Assembly (NCBI RefSeq): GCF_019112545.1
Contig: NW_025064883.1
Location: 942,100 to 1,006,099, forward strand
Length of the DNA stretch: 64,000 nt
DNA from: Guyanagaster necrorhizus
Lineage: Eukaryota; Basidiomycota; Agaricomycetes; Agaricales; Physalacriaceae
Reading direction: 5' to 3'
Every line of letters starts with the position of its first letter. The stretch's first letter is position 1. Of the stretch, positions 1 through 11,646 are shown one piece after another. The notes under the pieces are model-generated. The model saw nothing but the letters and a program-made list of their open reading frames with translations. It had not been told where the DNA came from and searched no databases. The position numbers were made by a program, and so were the translations under genes.

Positions 1-2396
1 TCTTCTTTCAGTCCAGCAGAGAGGGCCGACAAAGAAAAGCGGCGATGGCTCTTCTTTTTCGCCGTCTCCGCGTCAAGTGAAAAATGAACGCGAGACGGTC
101 CAGCGACAGGTTCAGGACTGGGTACTCTCCGTTTGGAGGGAACATCTAAACCAGGAGGAGCACGTAGGTTTGCAGGGATGCTTCGACAGTCTGGGCGAAC
201 CACTGAAACTGGAACATCAGCGTCCCGTAGAGACACATTCTGGGTGTCAAACTGAAAACTGTCGGATCTCACTGAGGGCAAAGCAAGGGCAGAAACATGA
301 CGTCTTCGTTTGGGTGGAGATATAAGGACTGAAGAGGCCGAAGATGGGGAAGAAGGACGGGTGAGACGGGTGATAGCAGAGAGAGAAAATCGGTGGCCAA
401 ACTTGATATCAGCTGACGCTTTGGGGCGAGCATGCTTTGCAATTTCAGCGTTCGCGACGACGTCTGATTCGGATTTTGGCACAGCATGGTTGTTTGTATA
501 CGGGGAGGTAGGAACACTGGGTGGTAAGACGTGAATGGCAAGTTGGGGTGTACTCGAGCCAGAAGCGCTGGCGTTCACGGATGTATAGGTATGTGGGGTC
601 AAACTAGGACGTGATCTATGTATGCGATGCTGTCAAAAAAAGAGAGAAACGTGTTATTCTTTGATACGATCATCATGAACCTTCAAACTCACGTTTCCTT
701 CGTCATCACCAAGATCAAGAGTAGGGATACCAAAAGGTGAGGGTGTCCTCATTAAAGGAGCACTGCGAGGTCGAGGAATTTCATTCCTACCATCTTCACG
801 TCCAGCACCTCTGTTCAATAATTGCTTCACCTTCCCCCCGAACTTCCTCAACTTGAGCAATATGTCTCGCCTTTTATTCCATGATTGGCGGGACCCTCCA
901 CGAGCAGGTCTGTCCGAAGCAACACCATGCATGCCACGGCTATTGTTGTCTGATACGACAACCCTGGTAGTCTCGATGACAGTAGGGTCAAGGGAAGGGT
1001 TGGCGGAGCTCCACACAGAGGACATGACGGCTGCAGCGTACTCCGCGGCGCCAGTCTCCAGCGAACCAATCTCTGACATTCCAATGGCTGGAGACGGCTC
1101 TACGGAAACACCGACTAATGAAGGATTATGTGAAGGAAAATTAAGGACATGTTCAGCCGCATCTAGGTTTAATTGCGCTCTGAACGATGATGTTGGTGAC
1201 AGAGATAAAGATGGTGATGTGTCATGTACAGAGGTCGTGGGAGTGGGAGTTACTGCAGACAATGCAAGAGTCCACTCGGGATCATTTACGTCGGATTGAG
1301 GAGAAGCGAGGAAGCCATTCAAAGAAGGATTCCCGTCTATGCTCACACTATTGTCTGGGGTACCGGGAAGAGAAAGACCTATTAGCATAGGTATAGTAGG
1401 CGGAGCAAGTTCTTCTACTGAGGGTGAGACACGCTCTGGTGTATGGAGCAAGGGCATCGTTAGCGCTCGATTGTACCGTGAAGCATGGGCCGATGGACTT
1501 GGCGACAAAGATCGGGAAGCTTCGCGTGTACGTACAACGCCAAAGTCTTCTTTAGAGGACGTCATGCAAGAAAGTGAACTGGGGTGGTCATAAGAGGCTT
1601 GAGAAGAGTTCGTTTGGGTTCTACTTCGAGGAGGAAAAATAGATGAGCTTGGGGAGGTCGGTGACGGGCAAGGAGATGACGAAAAAGATGAGTTGGACGC
1701 TGCATCTTGACCAGAGAACGATGCACTAGGATGATCAGGGTTGCTAGCACCGAACAAAATATCCGGCTCTGAGCTGGGCGCATGATTCCGAGTTTTCTCT
1801 TCATATATGCGCATATTGTCGTTGATTTGAGATGAAGGTGATAATTCATCCGGCGATTTGTCCAGGACGCGCTCCGGGGTCATTGGTGAAGTGCAGGAAG
1901 TAGCAACGGAAATATCCTAGGCTTTAAATATAAATGCCACGTCGTATGGGGCAGTGGGCGACTTACCACCACAGAAAGTGAAGTATCGTTCTAGGGGAAT
2001 CTGATGTTAATAAGCTCATAATCGAAGCAGAAATGGACGTACTAGATTGTATTTCATCAAATTCGAATCATCTAAGGGCATAGAGGGCGATGCATTTGGG
2101 CGGGATGGAGTAACAGTAAAAGAGGCTTGCTTCTTGGTATCATTATCAGGTTCAGACAGAGCCAAAGAGAGCCTTTGATGAAAGTTCAATACACGGTCAA
2201 GATGCAAAGGCTCAGGCGACGTCGCAGACGCAGGTAGATGCTGAGACTGGGCGTTGGTGTGGGTCAGGATAGGAGAGATAAAAGGACGCTCGGGCAAGGG
2301 CGTCGGGGGCCATGCGCGAGGTATTGCTGGCGACGGACTGCGAACGCTCGTCGTCATCGTCGTCGCGACCGTCGACGGTATCTGGAGAGGGTCCAT
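1..2396 (-). CDS. Ser/Pro-rich protein of unknown function, 3' end beyond window
   Basis: I do not recognise this protein. The start is the first in-frame ATG at 2396. Exon 1 ends at 2043 before a GTACGT donor. An eight-codon exon (NDTSLSVV) follows near 1990-1967, then a long exon down to about 688. A GTGAGT donor there leads to a TTTGACAG acceptor near 632, and the frame then stays open to base 1, so the C-terminus lies outside the window. The visible part is about 740 residues. It is almost entirely low complexity, rich in Ser, Pro and Thr with SPSP/SPTS-type phospho-site strings. A basic patch near 800-880 (WNKRRDILLKLRKFGGKVKQ) is the only structured-looking segment and could be an amphipathic helix. 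No enzyme motif, signal peptide or membrane span is visible. The gene model is well supported by splice frames; function is unknown. Confidence 0.72.
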
Positions 2397-2594
2397 GGCT
2401 TGAGCGGTCAATCAGTGATGCATGGAAGACAAGACGTGAGCTTGACGCGTTACAAAGCTAAAATCGAAGCGCGCCTTTCCAAATAGATCGTGGCGGCTAT
2501 TGCCAAATAAATTTCATTTGCAATTCGCAACGTTTCTAAGACCGTACGCTCGCGAGATAGGCTAATCCTCTATACACGACCAGTACGTTTTCGT

Positions 2595-4141
2595 CTACAG
2601 GTTACCTTTGACAGCAGCATCGACGCTTTCTGCAAAGTATTCGATGTTTCCGGCATTCAAGCCAGCCATTGAGATACGTCCGTCAGCAGTCATGTACACA
2701 TGAGCTTTCTCAGCCAGAGCCTTGGTCTGGAGTTGGGTAAGACCAGTGAAACTGCAAGAACATTTCAGCATGTGGTGATACCCACCCTCAAAAGACGGAG
2801 CGCACCTGAACATTCCGATCTGGCTCTTGATGTGGCCCCATTCGCCAGGAGTCTTGAGATCCTTGCTTAACATGTTGTACAGCTTCTCTCTCATGGAAAT
2901 AATCCTGTCAGCCATGCCCTTGACTTCGGCCTCCCATTCGGAATACAATGCAGGGTCGCTGAGAATACCATTGGCAATCAAGGCACCGTGCATCGGGGGG
3001 TTTGAGTACATAGGTCGGATAACAATCTTGAGCTGACTGTCTACCCGAGCCTTTTCAGCGGGGTCAGCGGTCGTCAACGAGAACGCGCCAACACGCTCGC
3101 CATACAAGCCCATATTCTTGGCAAAAGATTGCGCAAGAGCAACTTGATGTCCTTGTGATACAAAGTGACGAACAGCGAAAGCATCACGCGAAGTAGATCC
3201 AGAAGCGAAGCCCTGGTACGCCATGTCGAAGAATGGGAACAGCTTCTTTTCCTGGACAATGTCGGATATTTCCTTCCATTGTTCTGGTGTTGGGTCGATA
3301 CCCGTGGGGTTGTGCGCACAAGCGTGGAGTAACACGATCGACTGTTCTGGAGCCGCCTGGAAAGTCGCGTAAATTACAAGAGGCGAAACACGTTTGCGCT
3401 GTCATACCTTGAGGTCAGCCTTCAAACCTTCAAAATCCAACCCAACCGTGCTCTTGTCAAAGTAGCGATAGTTCCTGACTTCAAGGCCGGAGTCACGGAA
3501 GATCGGAGTGTGGTTACCCCAAGAAGGAGTGGGAAGGTAGATAACTTTGGAGTGGGGGTAGTGACGGGCCAGGAAAGCGCCTCCGATACGAAGGGCACCC
3601 GTTCCGGAGATCGACTGGGTCACAGCAATCTTGGGGTGCATTCAGTATACGGAACGCGGTAAGGACACGAGGACAAACATACTGCACCCTGGCTCAGGGG
3701 TACGCTGTCAGCACCGTAGGCGAGCCTGGCTGCATTTTTGGTGAACTCGGGGAGACCAGTGATAGGAAGGTACTCTTTGTCCGGATGATTAGTGGCAATA
3801 AGGTCTTCTGCCTGTATACGTGTACGCATAAGTCTGGAGAAATCATCGAATCACGTCAATAATCGAACCTTCTTGACACTGGTGAGGACATATGGCTTCC
3901 CAGCACCATCACGGTAGGCTCCCACACCCAAATTAATCTTTCTGGAATCCTTATCAGCTTTGAAGGCTTCCGAAACACCTGTACATTTCCACCAGGTCAA
4001 AGTTAGGTAGTGTTAAATGGTGACACGTAAGAACACACCGAGAATGGGGTCGGGAGGACCTGCAGGTACAGCGGACCAAGTAGAAAGAGAACGAAGGGTA
4101 TTATTTCCCAAGGAACGACGGGCAACACAACTGACGAGCAT
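2595..4141 (-). CDS. AAT1: Aspartate aminotransferase, mitochondrial type
   Basis: PLP-dependent fold-type I aminotransferase interconverting aspartate/2-oxoglutarate and oxaloacetate/glutamate, part of the malate-aspartate shuttle. The start ATG at 4141 gives [12 protein letters not shown], an Arg/Ser-rich, acid-free leader typical of a mitochondrial presequence. Family landmarks are [10 protein letters not shown] near the N-terminus, [12 protein letters not shown], the PLP-lysine segment [14 protein letters not shown], and the C-terminal GRISMAGLN. Several short introns interrupt it; one is a 55-nt intron after IGMF (near 2805-2752) whose read-through explains an apparent extra [11 protein letters not shown] stretch. 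It lies head-to-head with AspRS, 256 bp between start codons. The cytosolic isoform is less likely because of the leader. Confidence 0.93.
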
Positions 4142-4397
4142 GATGGTGCGAGTAAAACTTCAAATATGGCCTTGTGTTAAATTTAAGTAACAATGTTCCT
4201 TCGGGGTCCGTTTTTCGGCAAATTTCGGCATCGCGTTGTTACACACGGCGATTTCATCCGATCATAGATAAGATAACAAGGCCTAGGCTTATCAAGGCCA
4301 GATCAGGACCCTTCCAGATCAGTCCTCCATCACACCTCATTTTATTCATCCTGACTCGTACCGAACAAAGTAGTACCGAATCGTTTCATTGTTCATC
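4142..4397. promoter_or_regulatory. Bidirectional promoter region of AAT1 and AspRS genes
   Basis: This 256-bp gap between two divergent start codons must hold both promoters. It contains a tandem TTTCGGCA repeat (4213-4220 and 4223-4230). The 10-mer TTCGGCAAAT at 4214-4223 recurs exactly upstream of the uS3 gene (40926-40935). That the element is regulatory is inference. Confidence 0.45.
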
Positions 4398-6406
4398 ATG
4401 GCAGAACCTACTCCAGAACAGTAAGTCATATCCGGAGCTCTCCTAGGCCATTCCTTACCCACCCACACAGAGTCGTCGACGCATCATCTGGACCAACGAA
4501 AAGCGAACTTAAGAAACGCGCCAAAGCTGCAGAAAAGGAGAAAAAGGCAGCTGAAAAGGCAGCGAAACAAAAACAACTAGCCATGCAGAAATCTGCGGCT
4601 GAAGTCGTACGCAAATATGCTTCTTTCACAACATATCTATCTGATGTTATTGGCATCGATAGGACTTTGCTACTGAGTTCTACGGACCTTTGCCCCTCAA
4701 TCAGTCGCAATCGCGTCCCCGTAGACAATATGTTCAGATATCGACCTTTTCTTCGCGTGATGGAGAGACTGTCTTGTTCAGAGCCCGCGTGCAGACGTCC
4801 CGTGCGCAAGGAAACAAGATGGTTTTCCTAAACCTCCGCCAACGGACCGATTCCGTCCAAGCCCTTGTGACTATGACGCCAGAGAAGATCTCCAAGCAGA
4901 TGATTAAATGGACGGCTGGCTTAGCTGACGAGAGTATCGTGCTCGTCCAGGGTGTCGTCAAGAAGACTCCGGAGCTGATCAAAAGTGCGAGCGTTGCAGA
5001 TGTCGAAGTGCATTTGTTCCAGGTGCGTGTTGATTATCTCTTGTCATCGTTTAAATCATTTACCTGCCTGTACAGATCCATCTCGTTGCTGGTCTGGACG
5101 CCAGACTGCCTTTCTCTTTAGATGACGCTTCTCGGGGTGATGCTGAAGTAGAAGCAGCCGAAACACAGTTTAATAAAGTTCTTCTGGATACCCGGTTGAA
5201 CAATCGCGTACTCGATCTTCGTGTAAGATTCTCTGTCCTTCGTTTAGGTCTCATACTTAATCCGAAGAACCCTTCTCTCTAGACCCAAACAAATCAGGCT
5301 GTATTCAAGCTCCAGGCCGCAGTTGGGGATCTCTTCCGTGAACATCTTAGTGCCAAGGGATTCATAGAAATCCACAGCCCTAAGCTGCAGGGTGCAGCGA
5401 CGGAATCGGGTGCATCTGTGTTCAAAGTTAGCTACTTCAAGGGTAGTCAATTTCTCTTTCATAATCCTGACTATCATTCTCACGGCGGACACCAGGAAGC
5501 GCTTTCCTTGCACAATCTCCTCAGCTTGCCAAGCAAATGGCCATTGCTGCTGACTTTGAGCGAGTATACGAGATTGGACCCGTGTTCCGAGCTGAAGACT
5601 CCAACACGCACCGGCATATGACAGAGTTCATGGGTCTTGATCTGGAAATGACGATCGAAGAGCACTACCACGAAGTTATGGAACTTCTCGATGGTCTTTT
5701 CTTGAGCATCTTCAAGGGACTCCGGGAGAAATACAAGAATGAAATTGACGTTGTTGGAAAGCAATTCCCAGCCGAAGAATTTAAATGGAGAGAAGGCCCT
5801 GAAGGAACGCTGAAGCTGACTTTCAAGGAAGCTGTAGACCTTCTTGTTGCGGACGGCATTTCGAGAGATGTTTTGGACGATATTAAGTACGCGCATTATT
5901 CTCTCACCCATTCTTTCGGGAAACCGTAACTTATTTCGGGTTCTGTATAGCACCGAAAACGAGAAGCGACTCGGTCGGATCGTCAAGTCAAAATACGACA
6001 CTGATTACTACATCATTGATAAGTTCCCGATGGCACTGAGGCCTTTCTATACCATGCCTGACCCAGAAGACCCGGTAAGTATCGTCATCGCTCTATTGTT
6101 ACGCGGAGCCTACTAAGAGGCGTTGTACAGACGCTTTCAAACTCCTATGACTTCTTCATGCGGGGAGAAGAGATCCTTTCCGGGGCACAACGCATCCACG
6201 AGCCGAACCTTCTAGCTGAGAAGATGCGCAGCAAAGGTGTTGATCCTGAATCAATGAAAGGCTATGTCGATGGATTCCGGCTTGGGTGCGCGCCACACGG
6301 TGGAGGGGGTATTGGTTTGGAACGGGTGCTGATGTTGTTCTTGAAACTGAACAACATCAGACGGGCTTCATTATTCCCGAGAGACCCGAAAAGGCTGGAG
6401 CCGTAG
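4398..6406 (+). CDS. DPS1: Cytosolic aspartyl-tRNA synthetase
   Basis: Class IIb synthetase that charges tRNA-Asp with aspartate in the cytosol. MAEPTPEQ is encoded by a tiny first exon from ATG 4398, followed by a lysine/alanine-rich helical extension ([16 protein letters not shown]) typical of eukaryotic AspRS and thought to bind tRNA. An OB-fold anticodon-binding domain follows ([16 protein letters not shown]), then the catalytic core with motif 2 ([18 protein letters not shown]) and motif 3 ([20 protein letters not shown]), ending [14 protein letters not shown] as usual for the family. About seven short introns are present. No organellar leader is visible. All key motifs are intact. Confidence 0.95.
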
Positions 6407-6776
6407 AGAAAACAACGGTAGAGAAGGAGAAGAATTGTGCTTGGTTTCTGTAGAAAATACCGGTGAATTGTAACCATGACTGTATCATTGAGCACAGTGA
6501 CGTTGTCATTAAATGTTGTCACATATAAGAAGGACATATGCGGTACCATATTTTTATCCTTGTCTTGGTGCAGACGAAGTTTGATGGACATATTTACCAA
6601 TGCATTCTAATAGTGGAGCATCAAAGGCTCTGAGCCGGCCGTCACCCGTCGACTTATGTATAAGGGAGCGAACACGCATCGTCGAACACTGAAACGCCGT
6701 CGTAACTGTCGTCCACTGCTGCGGAAAATTGTTCTTCTTTCATCCACTCCCTGTCGTTGATAGCAAGCATCTGGAC
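6407..6776. other. Intergenic: AspRS 3' flank and upstream region of the next gene
   Basis: I see no gene here. It presumably holds the AspRS 3' UTR and the promoter/5' UTR of the small membrane-protein gene at 6777. Confidence 0.5.
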
Positions 6777-7239
6777 ATGCTAGCGCTCCTTACGCTGGTC
6801 GGCAGACCACTACAAAAGAGAGATGTGTGTACAGGAAACAAATGCGGAACGCCGACAGACGGAATCGCGAACCAAAGTGACGACCGCGACGATGAGCATG
6901 GGCTGGACAAGTACGTGGGGATCATCATGGCGGTTGCATTTGTGTTGGTGCTGTTTGTGCTGTGGGTGGCGTTTGCGCAGTGGCCAAAATGGAAACTGCG
7001 ACAGTGCTGCCGGCGAAGTGCCGTCCAGAAGATCGAGGCCGTCGATCTTACAGAGGCAGCTCAGAACGTGGCGAGACCAGCAAACGCCGCCTTCGTCGAC
7101 GAGAAGAAGACGAAGCACGACGTAGATGCAGAGCAAGGCCACCGTCGAAACGTGAGACAATTTTTCTGACTGCCTTGCCCCATCGTTTCCTTACCATTTT
7201 CAGAGACCCAGCGTCCATGCTGTGATCATCAATCGGTGA
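6777..7239 (+). CDS. Small single-span membrane protein, unknown
   Basis: Unrecognised protein of 136 residues. The first ATG in frame is at 6777; the frame extends upstream only through non-ATG codons. A hydrophobic start (MLALLTLVG) is followed by KRDVCTGNKCG, where a KR pair and two nearby cysteines suggest a processed or disulfide-bearing lumenal segment. An acidic stretch (DDRDDEHGLDK) comes next, then one transmembrane helix (IIMAVAFVLVLFVLWVAFA) and a basic juxtamembrane tail (KWKLRQCCRR). An intron at 7152-7203 (GTGAG...TTTTCAG) adds a second exon ending RPSVHAVINR. The layout suggests a type I plasma-membrane or secretory-pathway protein; function is unknown. Confidence 0.6.
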
Positions 7240-7554
7240 CACCTGTGGTCTGTCGTCCAGTGTACGAGCTTTTGGGAATCGGACTACATACCCATTATTT
7301 ATCTCTGGAGGAATCCAGAATTTACGAGAACCTTGAAAAAGGAACACCGACGAACGGAGGATCATGAACAGCCGCAGATCCCCGGTCAAGGTCGGACGAC
7401 GCAAAATTTAATCCAAGCATAATGACCAGGAGGTTTATTACAACATATCGTCATCATATGTAGTCGTTTCGCACTAATACTGCAGACTTACCTCAGTACT
7501 GCACACAAAACAGTAAGGTAAAACTGTCACCCACATACATACACCATGATATAC
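7240..7554. other. Intergenic between convergent 3' ends
   Basis: This holds the 3' flanks of the small membrane-protein gene (plus) and the SPRY gene (minus). No coding sequence or structural RNA was recognised. Confidence 0.5.
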
Positions 7555-9438
7555 TTAATGCCTTCGACTGCGTCGCCTATCTCGTGACCCATTAGCCTGC
7601 CCCAGCGCACTGGCAGGTATAGCATTTCCTTCCAAAGCTGCAGCGATAAATTCAGCGGGTAAGTCGATGTGAACCCCGTCAGCGTAGGTGAACGCATCCA
7701 ACGGTGAATAGGCAGGAGGGTCTCGCCTGGACAAGCTTCGACTCCTCAGTCTGTCATCGTCATCTCCATCGCTTACAATTCCACTCTCCGGACTACCCGG
7801 TCGGTGCCTATTTGACGACAGCGCCTGCAAATGGATATCACGGCGATTAGGCGTCGGTGGATTGGCAGAGCTCATAGGAGACTCAGGAGGCAGATGTACC
7901 TGGACTGTCACGTCTGAGGATCCTGAGTCGGATAAGGACGCCGCGATATGAGTGAGCGAGTAACGGTGACGACGAGGCGTCGTAAATGGGTTTCGCGCAC
8001 CTTCGGGCGATAGCGATCTCGATGAGGTGGTAGGCGAGGAGCGTAGTGAACGACCGCTCTCGTCATCTACATCTGGGTGGATATCAGAATCGCCAGGCGT
8101 AGGAGGAAGATTAGTATTTGGAGGCACATGGAAAGGTAAATCTGTGGGTGAAATGTATCTCCGCGATGACGAAACGGTCTCACCATGCTCCTCGTCGACG
8201 GGTGTAATAGGTGGCGGCGGACTAAACAGCTCTGACGTCCTGAGTGGTGACGACACAATGGGCTCGCTCGGCGGCTGTCGTGGTCGACGAGTACGATGTA
8301 AACGGCGCGACGGTGAGGCGCCAGGACTGCTTGGCGGTGTACCATCACTTGGTAGTCTGATGCGACCACCGACATCAAGCAGAATACTCCCACGTTCGCT
8401 CCCATAAGCCGGGGGGGGTGCCAGAGTACCAACACTTGGCGCAAGACCCCATTTCTTGACGTTGGCTTCAACGAATACGAAGCCTCCCTGCCCAAGGTTA
8501 ACATGAACGCTGCAGGGACCGTCGGCGCCAATGGTAGGAAAGAGATTGAATCGATTGAGGCCGACATACGCATCATCCAGTTTACGGCCGTTCCTAGTGA
8601 AGAAGACCGTGCCTGTTCTGGGGCGATATCCGACACCTAGAATGTCGCCCTCCTTTAGGGATGCGTTAAACGATGATGCAGTAAACGGATAATTGTGCGA
8701 CTTGTCACCGTTGGAGAGGTAGGCAACAGAGTATCGGCTCTGACCAGGAAGACGGAAGGGAGGATAAGGTTTTGTCGCTAGACCGACGGCGACATTAGTT
8801 GTCGGAGGAAGATCAAACATCTTAATCTCCCAGTAGTAAACCTCATTCAGCTTTGGAAGGGGTAGATTTGACTGTACGCATGACGACGAAGCGGGATCAG
8901 GAAGAAAGGTAATTTCGGTTCTTGCATGCACGAGTAGGGAGTTTACGGTTTCGTAATCTGGCTCAAAGCACCACGCCGAAACTCCCTTTTCCTGGATGGA
9001 TAGGAACTGGGATAGAGTTATGTCCGTTGGAAGGGAATTTGGAGGGTATTGCAGCTGATAATCTGAGCGGAAGACAAGTGAGATGGGAAGCGATACGAAC
9101 AAGGAGCACGGACCTCTGGCTCTTACATAGTCTCTCCGAGCATTTTCTGGGACGCTCTCCAGCCACCGTGACTCGACACCTTCAAAGCCGCCTTCGCCAT
9201 GGATGAGGTCTTCCCTGCTCATGTCTATGGGTCCATCGGAATCGCGTAGGATGATGGAACGGCGCCTGCGTAGGAGGAGGATACATAGCAAGAAAAGAAG
9301 GAGAAGAAAGAGAAAAGTAGAAAGAACAATGAGGAGAGGAAGGAGGACCAGCCACGGCTCGTTGGGCTCTGGCTGGTTGTCCATAGTAGCGATGGGGTGG
9401 TAGTCAACGACAGAACACGGTGCCCATTGCTCAGCCAT
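7555..9438 (-). CDS. Ssh4/Ear1-like SPRY-domain membrane adaptor with PY motifs
   Basis: Resembles yeast Ssh4/Ear1, endosomal/vacuolar membrane proteins that recruit the Rsp5 ubiquitin ligase for cargo sorting. A short N-terminus leads to a strong transmembrane segment (WLVLLPLLIVLSTFLFLLLL) and a basic stop (LLRRRRS). Family-typical text follows (PTDITLSQFLSIQEKGVSAW), then a SPRY domain (YYWEIKM, VAVGLATKPYPPFRLPG, GDILGVGY, TVFFTRNG). The long disordered Ser/Pro tail has two PPxY-type PY motifs (PPPAYGSE and DPPAYSPLD), the expected ligase-docking sites. A 64-nt intron (9126-9063) joins RRDY to YQLQYPP. The start is ATG 9438 (MAEQWAPC) or ATG 9384 (MDNQPEP); I list the longer. Its 5' end nearly collides with divergent SNF4. 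Confidence 0.85.
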   Translation of the reverse strand: MAEQWAPCSVVDYHPIATMDNQPEPNEPWLVLLPLLIVLSTFLFLLLLFLLCILLLRRRRSIILRDSDGPIDMSREDLIHGEGGFEGVESRWLESVPENARRDYVRARGPCSLFVSLPISLVFRSDYQLQYPPNSLPTDITLSQFLSIQEKGVSAWCFEPDYETVNSLLVHARTEITFLPDPASSSCVQSNLPLPKLNEVYYWEIKMFDLPPTTNVAVGLATKPYPPFRLPGQSRYSVAYLSNGDKSHNYPFTASSFNASLKEGDILGVGYRPRTGTVFFTRNGRKLDDAYVGLNRFNLFPTIGADGPCSVHVNLGQGGFVFVEANVKKWGLAPSVGTLAPPPAYGSERGSILLDVGGRIRLPSDGTPPSSPGASPSRRLHRTRRPRQPPSEPIVSSPLRTSELFSPPPPITPVDEEHGETVSSSRRYISPTDLPFHVPPNTNLPPTPGDSDIHPDVDDESGRSLRSSPTTSSRSLSPEGARNPFTTPRRHRYSLTHIAASLSDSGSSDVTVQVHLPPESPMSSANPPTPNRRDIHLQALSSNRHRPGSPESGIVSDGDDDDRLRSRSLSRRDPPAYSPLDAFTYADGVHIDLPAEFIAAALEGNAIPASALGQANGSRDRRRSRRH

Positions 9439-9473
9439 CGGCCGGCCCGCTCTCTTCCGGCACCGGCACCGGC

Positions 9474-10936
9474 ATGGCAACCACTTTGGAAGTAGGCCAG
9501 CCCTCTCGCTGCCCTTGTCCTGCCATGAGTCTCGCGCCCTCGAATCTGCGCAAAAATCCGTCGAGACGACGAGCTGGTTCGCATCTACCACCCCAGGACG
9601 GCCACCATGCTGCTCTCACAGCTATCAGGTCCTTTCTCAAGGGCCGCACCTGCTATGATGCCTTTCCAATCAGCTTCAGGCTCATCGTCCTCGACACCAA
9701 GCTTAATGTTAAGCGGGCGCTACAATGTCTTATTCTAAACAGTGCGTCGCGTAACTAGGATTATTTCCTCGCTTATCATTTCCAGGTGTTGTGTCTGCTC
9801 CGCTTTGGAATAGCGAAACTTCCAAGTTCGCCGGCATGCTCACAGTCCTCGACATCATTCATCTCATCCAGCACTACTACAACGTCACAACGATGACGTA
9901 TGAAGCAGCTGCCCTGGATGTCGAAGGCCTCGTCCTCGAAGATCTTAGAGGTTTTCAATTTCTTTCATCGCGCCACTCATCTAAGATTCCCGTTCCAGGA
10001 ATCGAGACTCAGCTTGGCGTCGCGCAGCCCCCTCTTTTATCGGAACATCCATCTAGCACTTTATACCAGGCCGCAAAAGTTCTCATTCAGACCCACGCCC
10101 GCCGCCTTCCCCTTCTTGATGTCGACACAGAGACCGACCAGGAAGTCATTGTCTCAACTTTAACAACATATCGTCTCCTCAAATTTATATCGATCAATGT
10201 ACACAATAATGCTTATACTTCCTTATCGGAGATACTTACCTCCACCTCAACAGTGTACTAAAGAAATTCAACAACTCCACTTACCGCTGCGTAAGCTCAA
10301 GATCGGCACATATGTAGCACCTCCCGCCCCAGGCCAAAAACCTTATTATCCGATCGCGACTGCTGGCCTCTCGACTACTGTTTTCGATGTCGTCCACCAA
10401 TTTTCTGCTTTGTCTATTTCTGCCGTGCCCATCATTGATGATGATGGTATTGTGGTTAACCTTTACGAGACGGTTGATGTCATTGTATGTTTTCTCCTCT
10501 CATAGATGGTTAAATCGCACCTCACTTTCTTTTGTAAGACCCTTGTACGCCTGGGTGCGTACCACACACTTGACCTCACCATCTGTCAAGCGCTGAACCA
10601 GCGCTCTCCCGATTTCCCTGGCGTCGTGATTTGTAATGCGTCGGATTCTCTTGGTACTCTCCTACAGCTTATAAAGAAGCGGAGGGTCCACCGTTTGGTG
10701 GTAGTGGAGGGAGAGGTATGCAACGTGATATAATTGTTATCGTCAACTGACAGTCGGCACAGGAGGAGGAACGAAAGGGTGGAAAGAAAGGTCGACTATT
10801 AGGCATAATTACTCTCAGCGACGTTCTCCGATACGTTATCGGTGCAGCCAGCATAGGCGAAGGATACGATCCCAGTCAAAGGACGAGGTCTGAGGATACG
10901 CTGAATCCTCCGTCCCCATCCCAAACACGGTGCTGA
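9474..10936 (+). CDS. SNF4: AMPK gamma subunit (SNF4), CBS-domain protein
   Basis: Regulatory gamma subunit of the AMP-activated/SNF1 kinase, binding adenine nucleotides through paired CBS (Bateman) domains. Landmarks are SFLKGRTCYDAFPISFRLIV, VVSAPLWNSETSKFAGMLTV followed by DIIHLIQHYY, HARRLPLLD, ISAVPIIDDDG, VHRLVVVEGE and LLGIITLSDVLRYVIG. At least five introns of usual size are present; the first joins CLILN to SVVSAPLW. The C-terminus ends in a Ser/Pro tail (PPSPSQTRC). The start is the ATG at 9474 or at 9525; the variable N-terminus does not decide it. The region 5' of it is shared with, or overlaps, the divergent SPRY gene. Confidence 0.93.
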
Positions 10937-11049
10937 ACGATAATACCTTGTATTTTTATATCTAGACGATTTCTGGCTGTGATTATCAGTAGATTTTTTG
11001 ATGTATAGCATACATCTTGACATCATCAGTTTCGTAATCGCACCTTAAC

Positions 11050-11646
11050 ATGTGGCCTTTCATTCTGACGAGAACGTTTTCTGCATCTTGTCAAGTTGCA
11101 GTCTCCCAAAGGGATGTTCTGGCTATTTTACATGATATACCGACCTTAATTGGTTTCGGTCCGCTGGTGGAAAGTTATGCGCTGCAAAAAGACGGCAATC
11201 CCTGCACGTATATGATCGTTGATCGCTTGAAGGTCTTGGGCTTCTTCAGCATAATCACGACGAGTAGTGCTACATTCACTATTCGAGATGACGGGCTGAA
11301 CATCGAAGTGAATGCAGGTGCTTGGACGCGGCTCAGGACTGAATATCGAGTTAGCCCCGCAGAGGGTCGCGAATTAGGAATATTGATGATCGAGCACGTC
11401 ACAATCTATGTTCGTCTCCTGCCATCATCGAGACGAGACGTCCTGGACTAATTCACCGTCTGACAGGGCCTCTTCTGCTTCATGCCCTTTATCTATGCCA
11501 CGCTGGCAAAATCTCATCTGGAAGGACAGGAAAGGCTGGTACGCGCTCTCGAGAAACGTCGTGTACGGATTTACTTTGCTCGCTTGCTCGATCTTCGTAC
11601 TAACCATAGCTTTGATACTGCAGTGAGCACGAGGAGATTACAATGA
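11050..11646 (+). CDS. Small DUF7053-like fungal protein, unknown
   Basis: A 179-residue protein with one intron (11410-11466, GTTCGT...GACAG). The frame fits exactly: exon 1 is 120 codons and exon 2 is 60 codons including the stop. Features are an aromatic start (MWPFILTRTF), the segment LHDIPTLIGFGPLVESY, a beta-rich middle (FFSIITTSSATFTIRDDGL, VNAGAWTRLRTEYRV) and a C-terminal helix (HLEGQERLVRALEKRR). The pattern recalls START/Bet v1-like lipid-binding folds and a fungal family I know as DUF7053, but I hold that loosely. Its TGA stop overlaps the ATG of the next gene (ATGA at 11643-11646). Confidence 0.65.

Noticed and set aside
2238..2486. Arg-rich plus-strand frame
   Set aside because: It is antisense to exon 1 of the Ser/Pro-rich gene; the Arg content reflects complementary codons.
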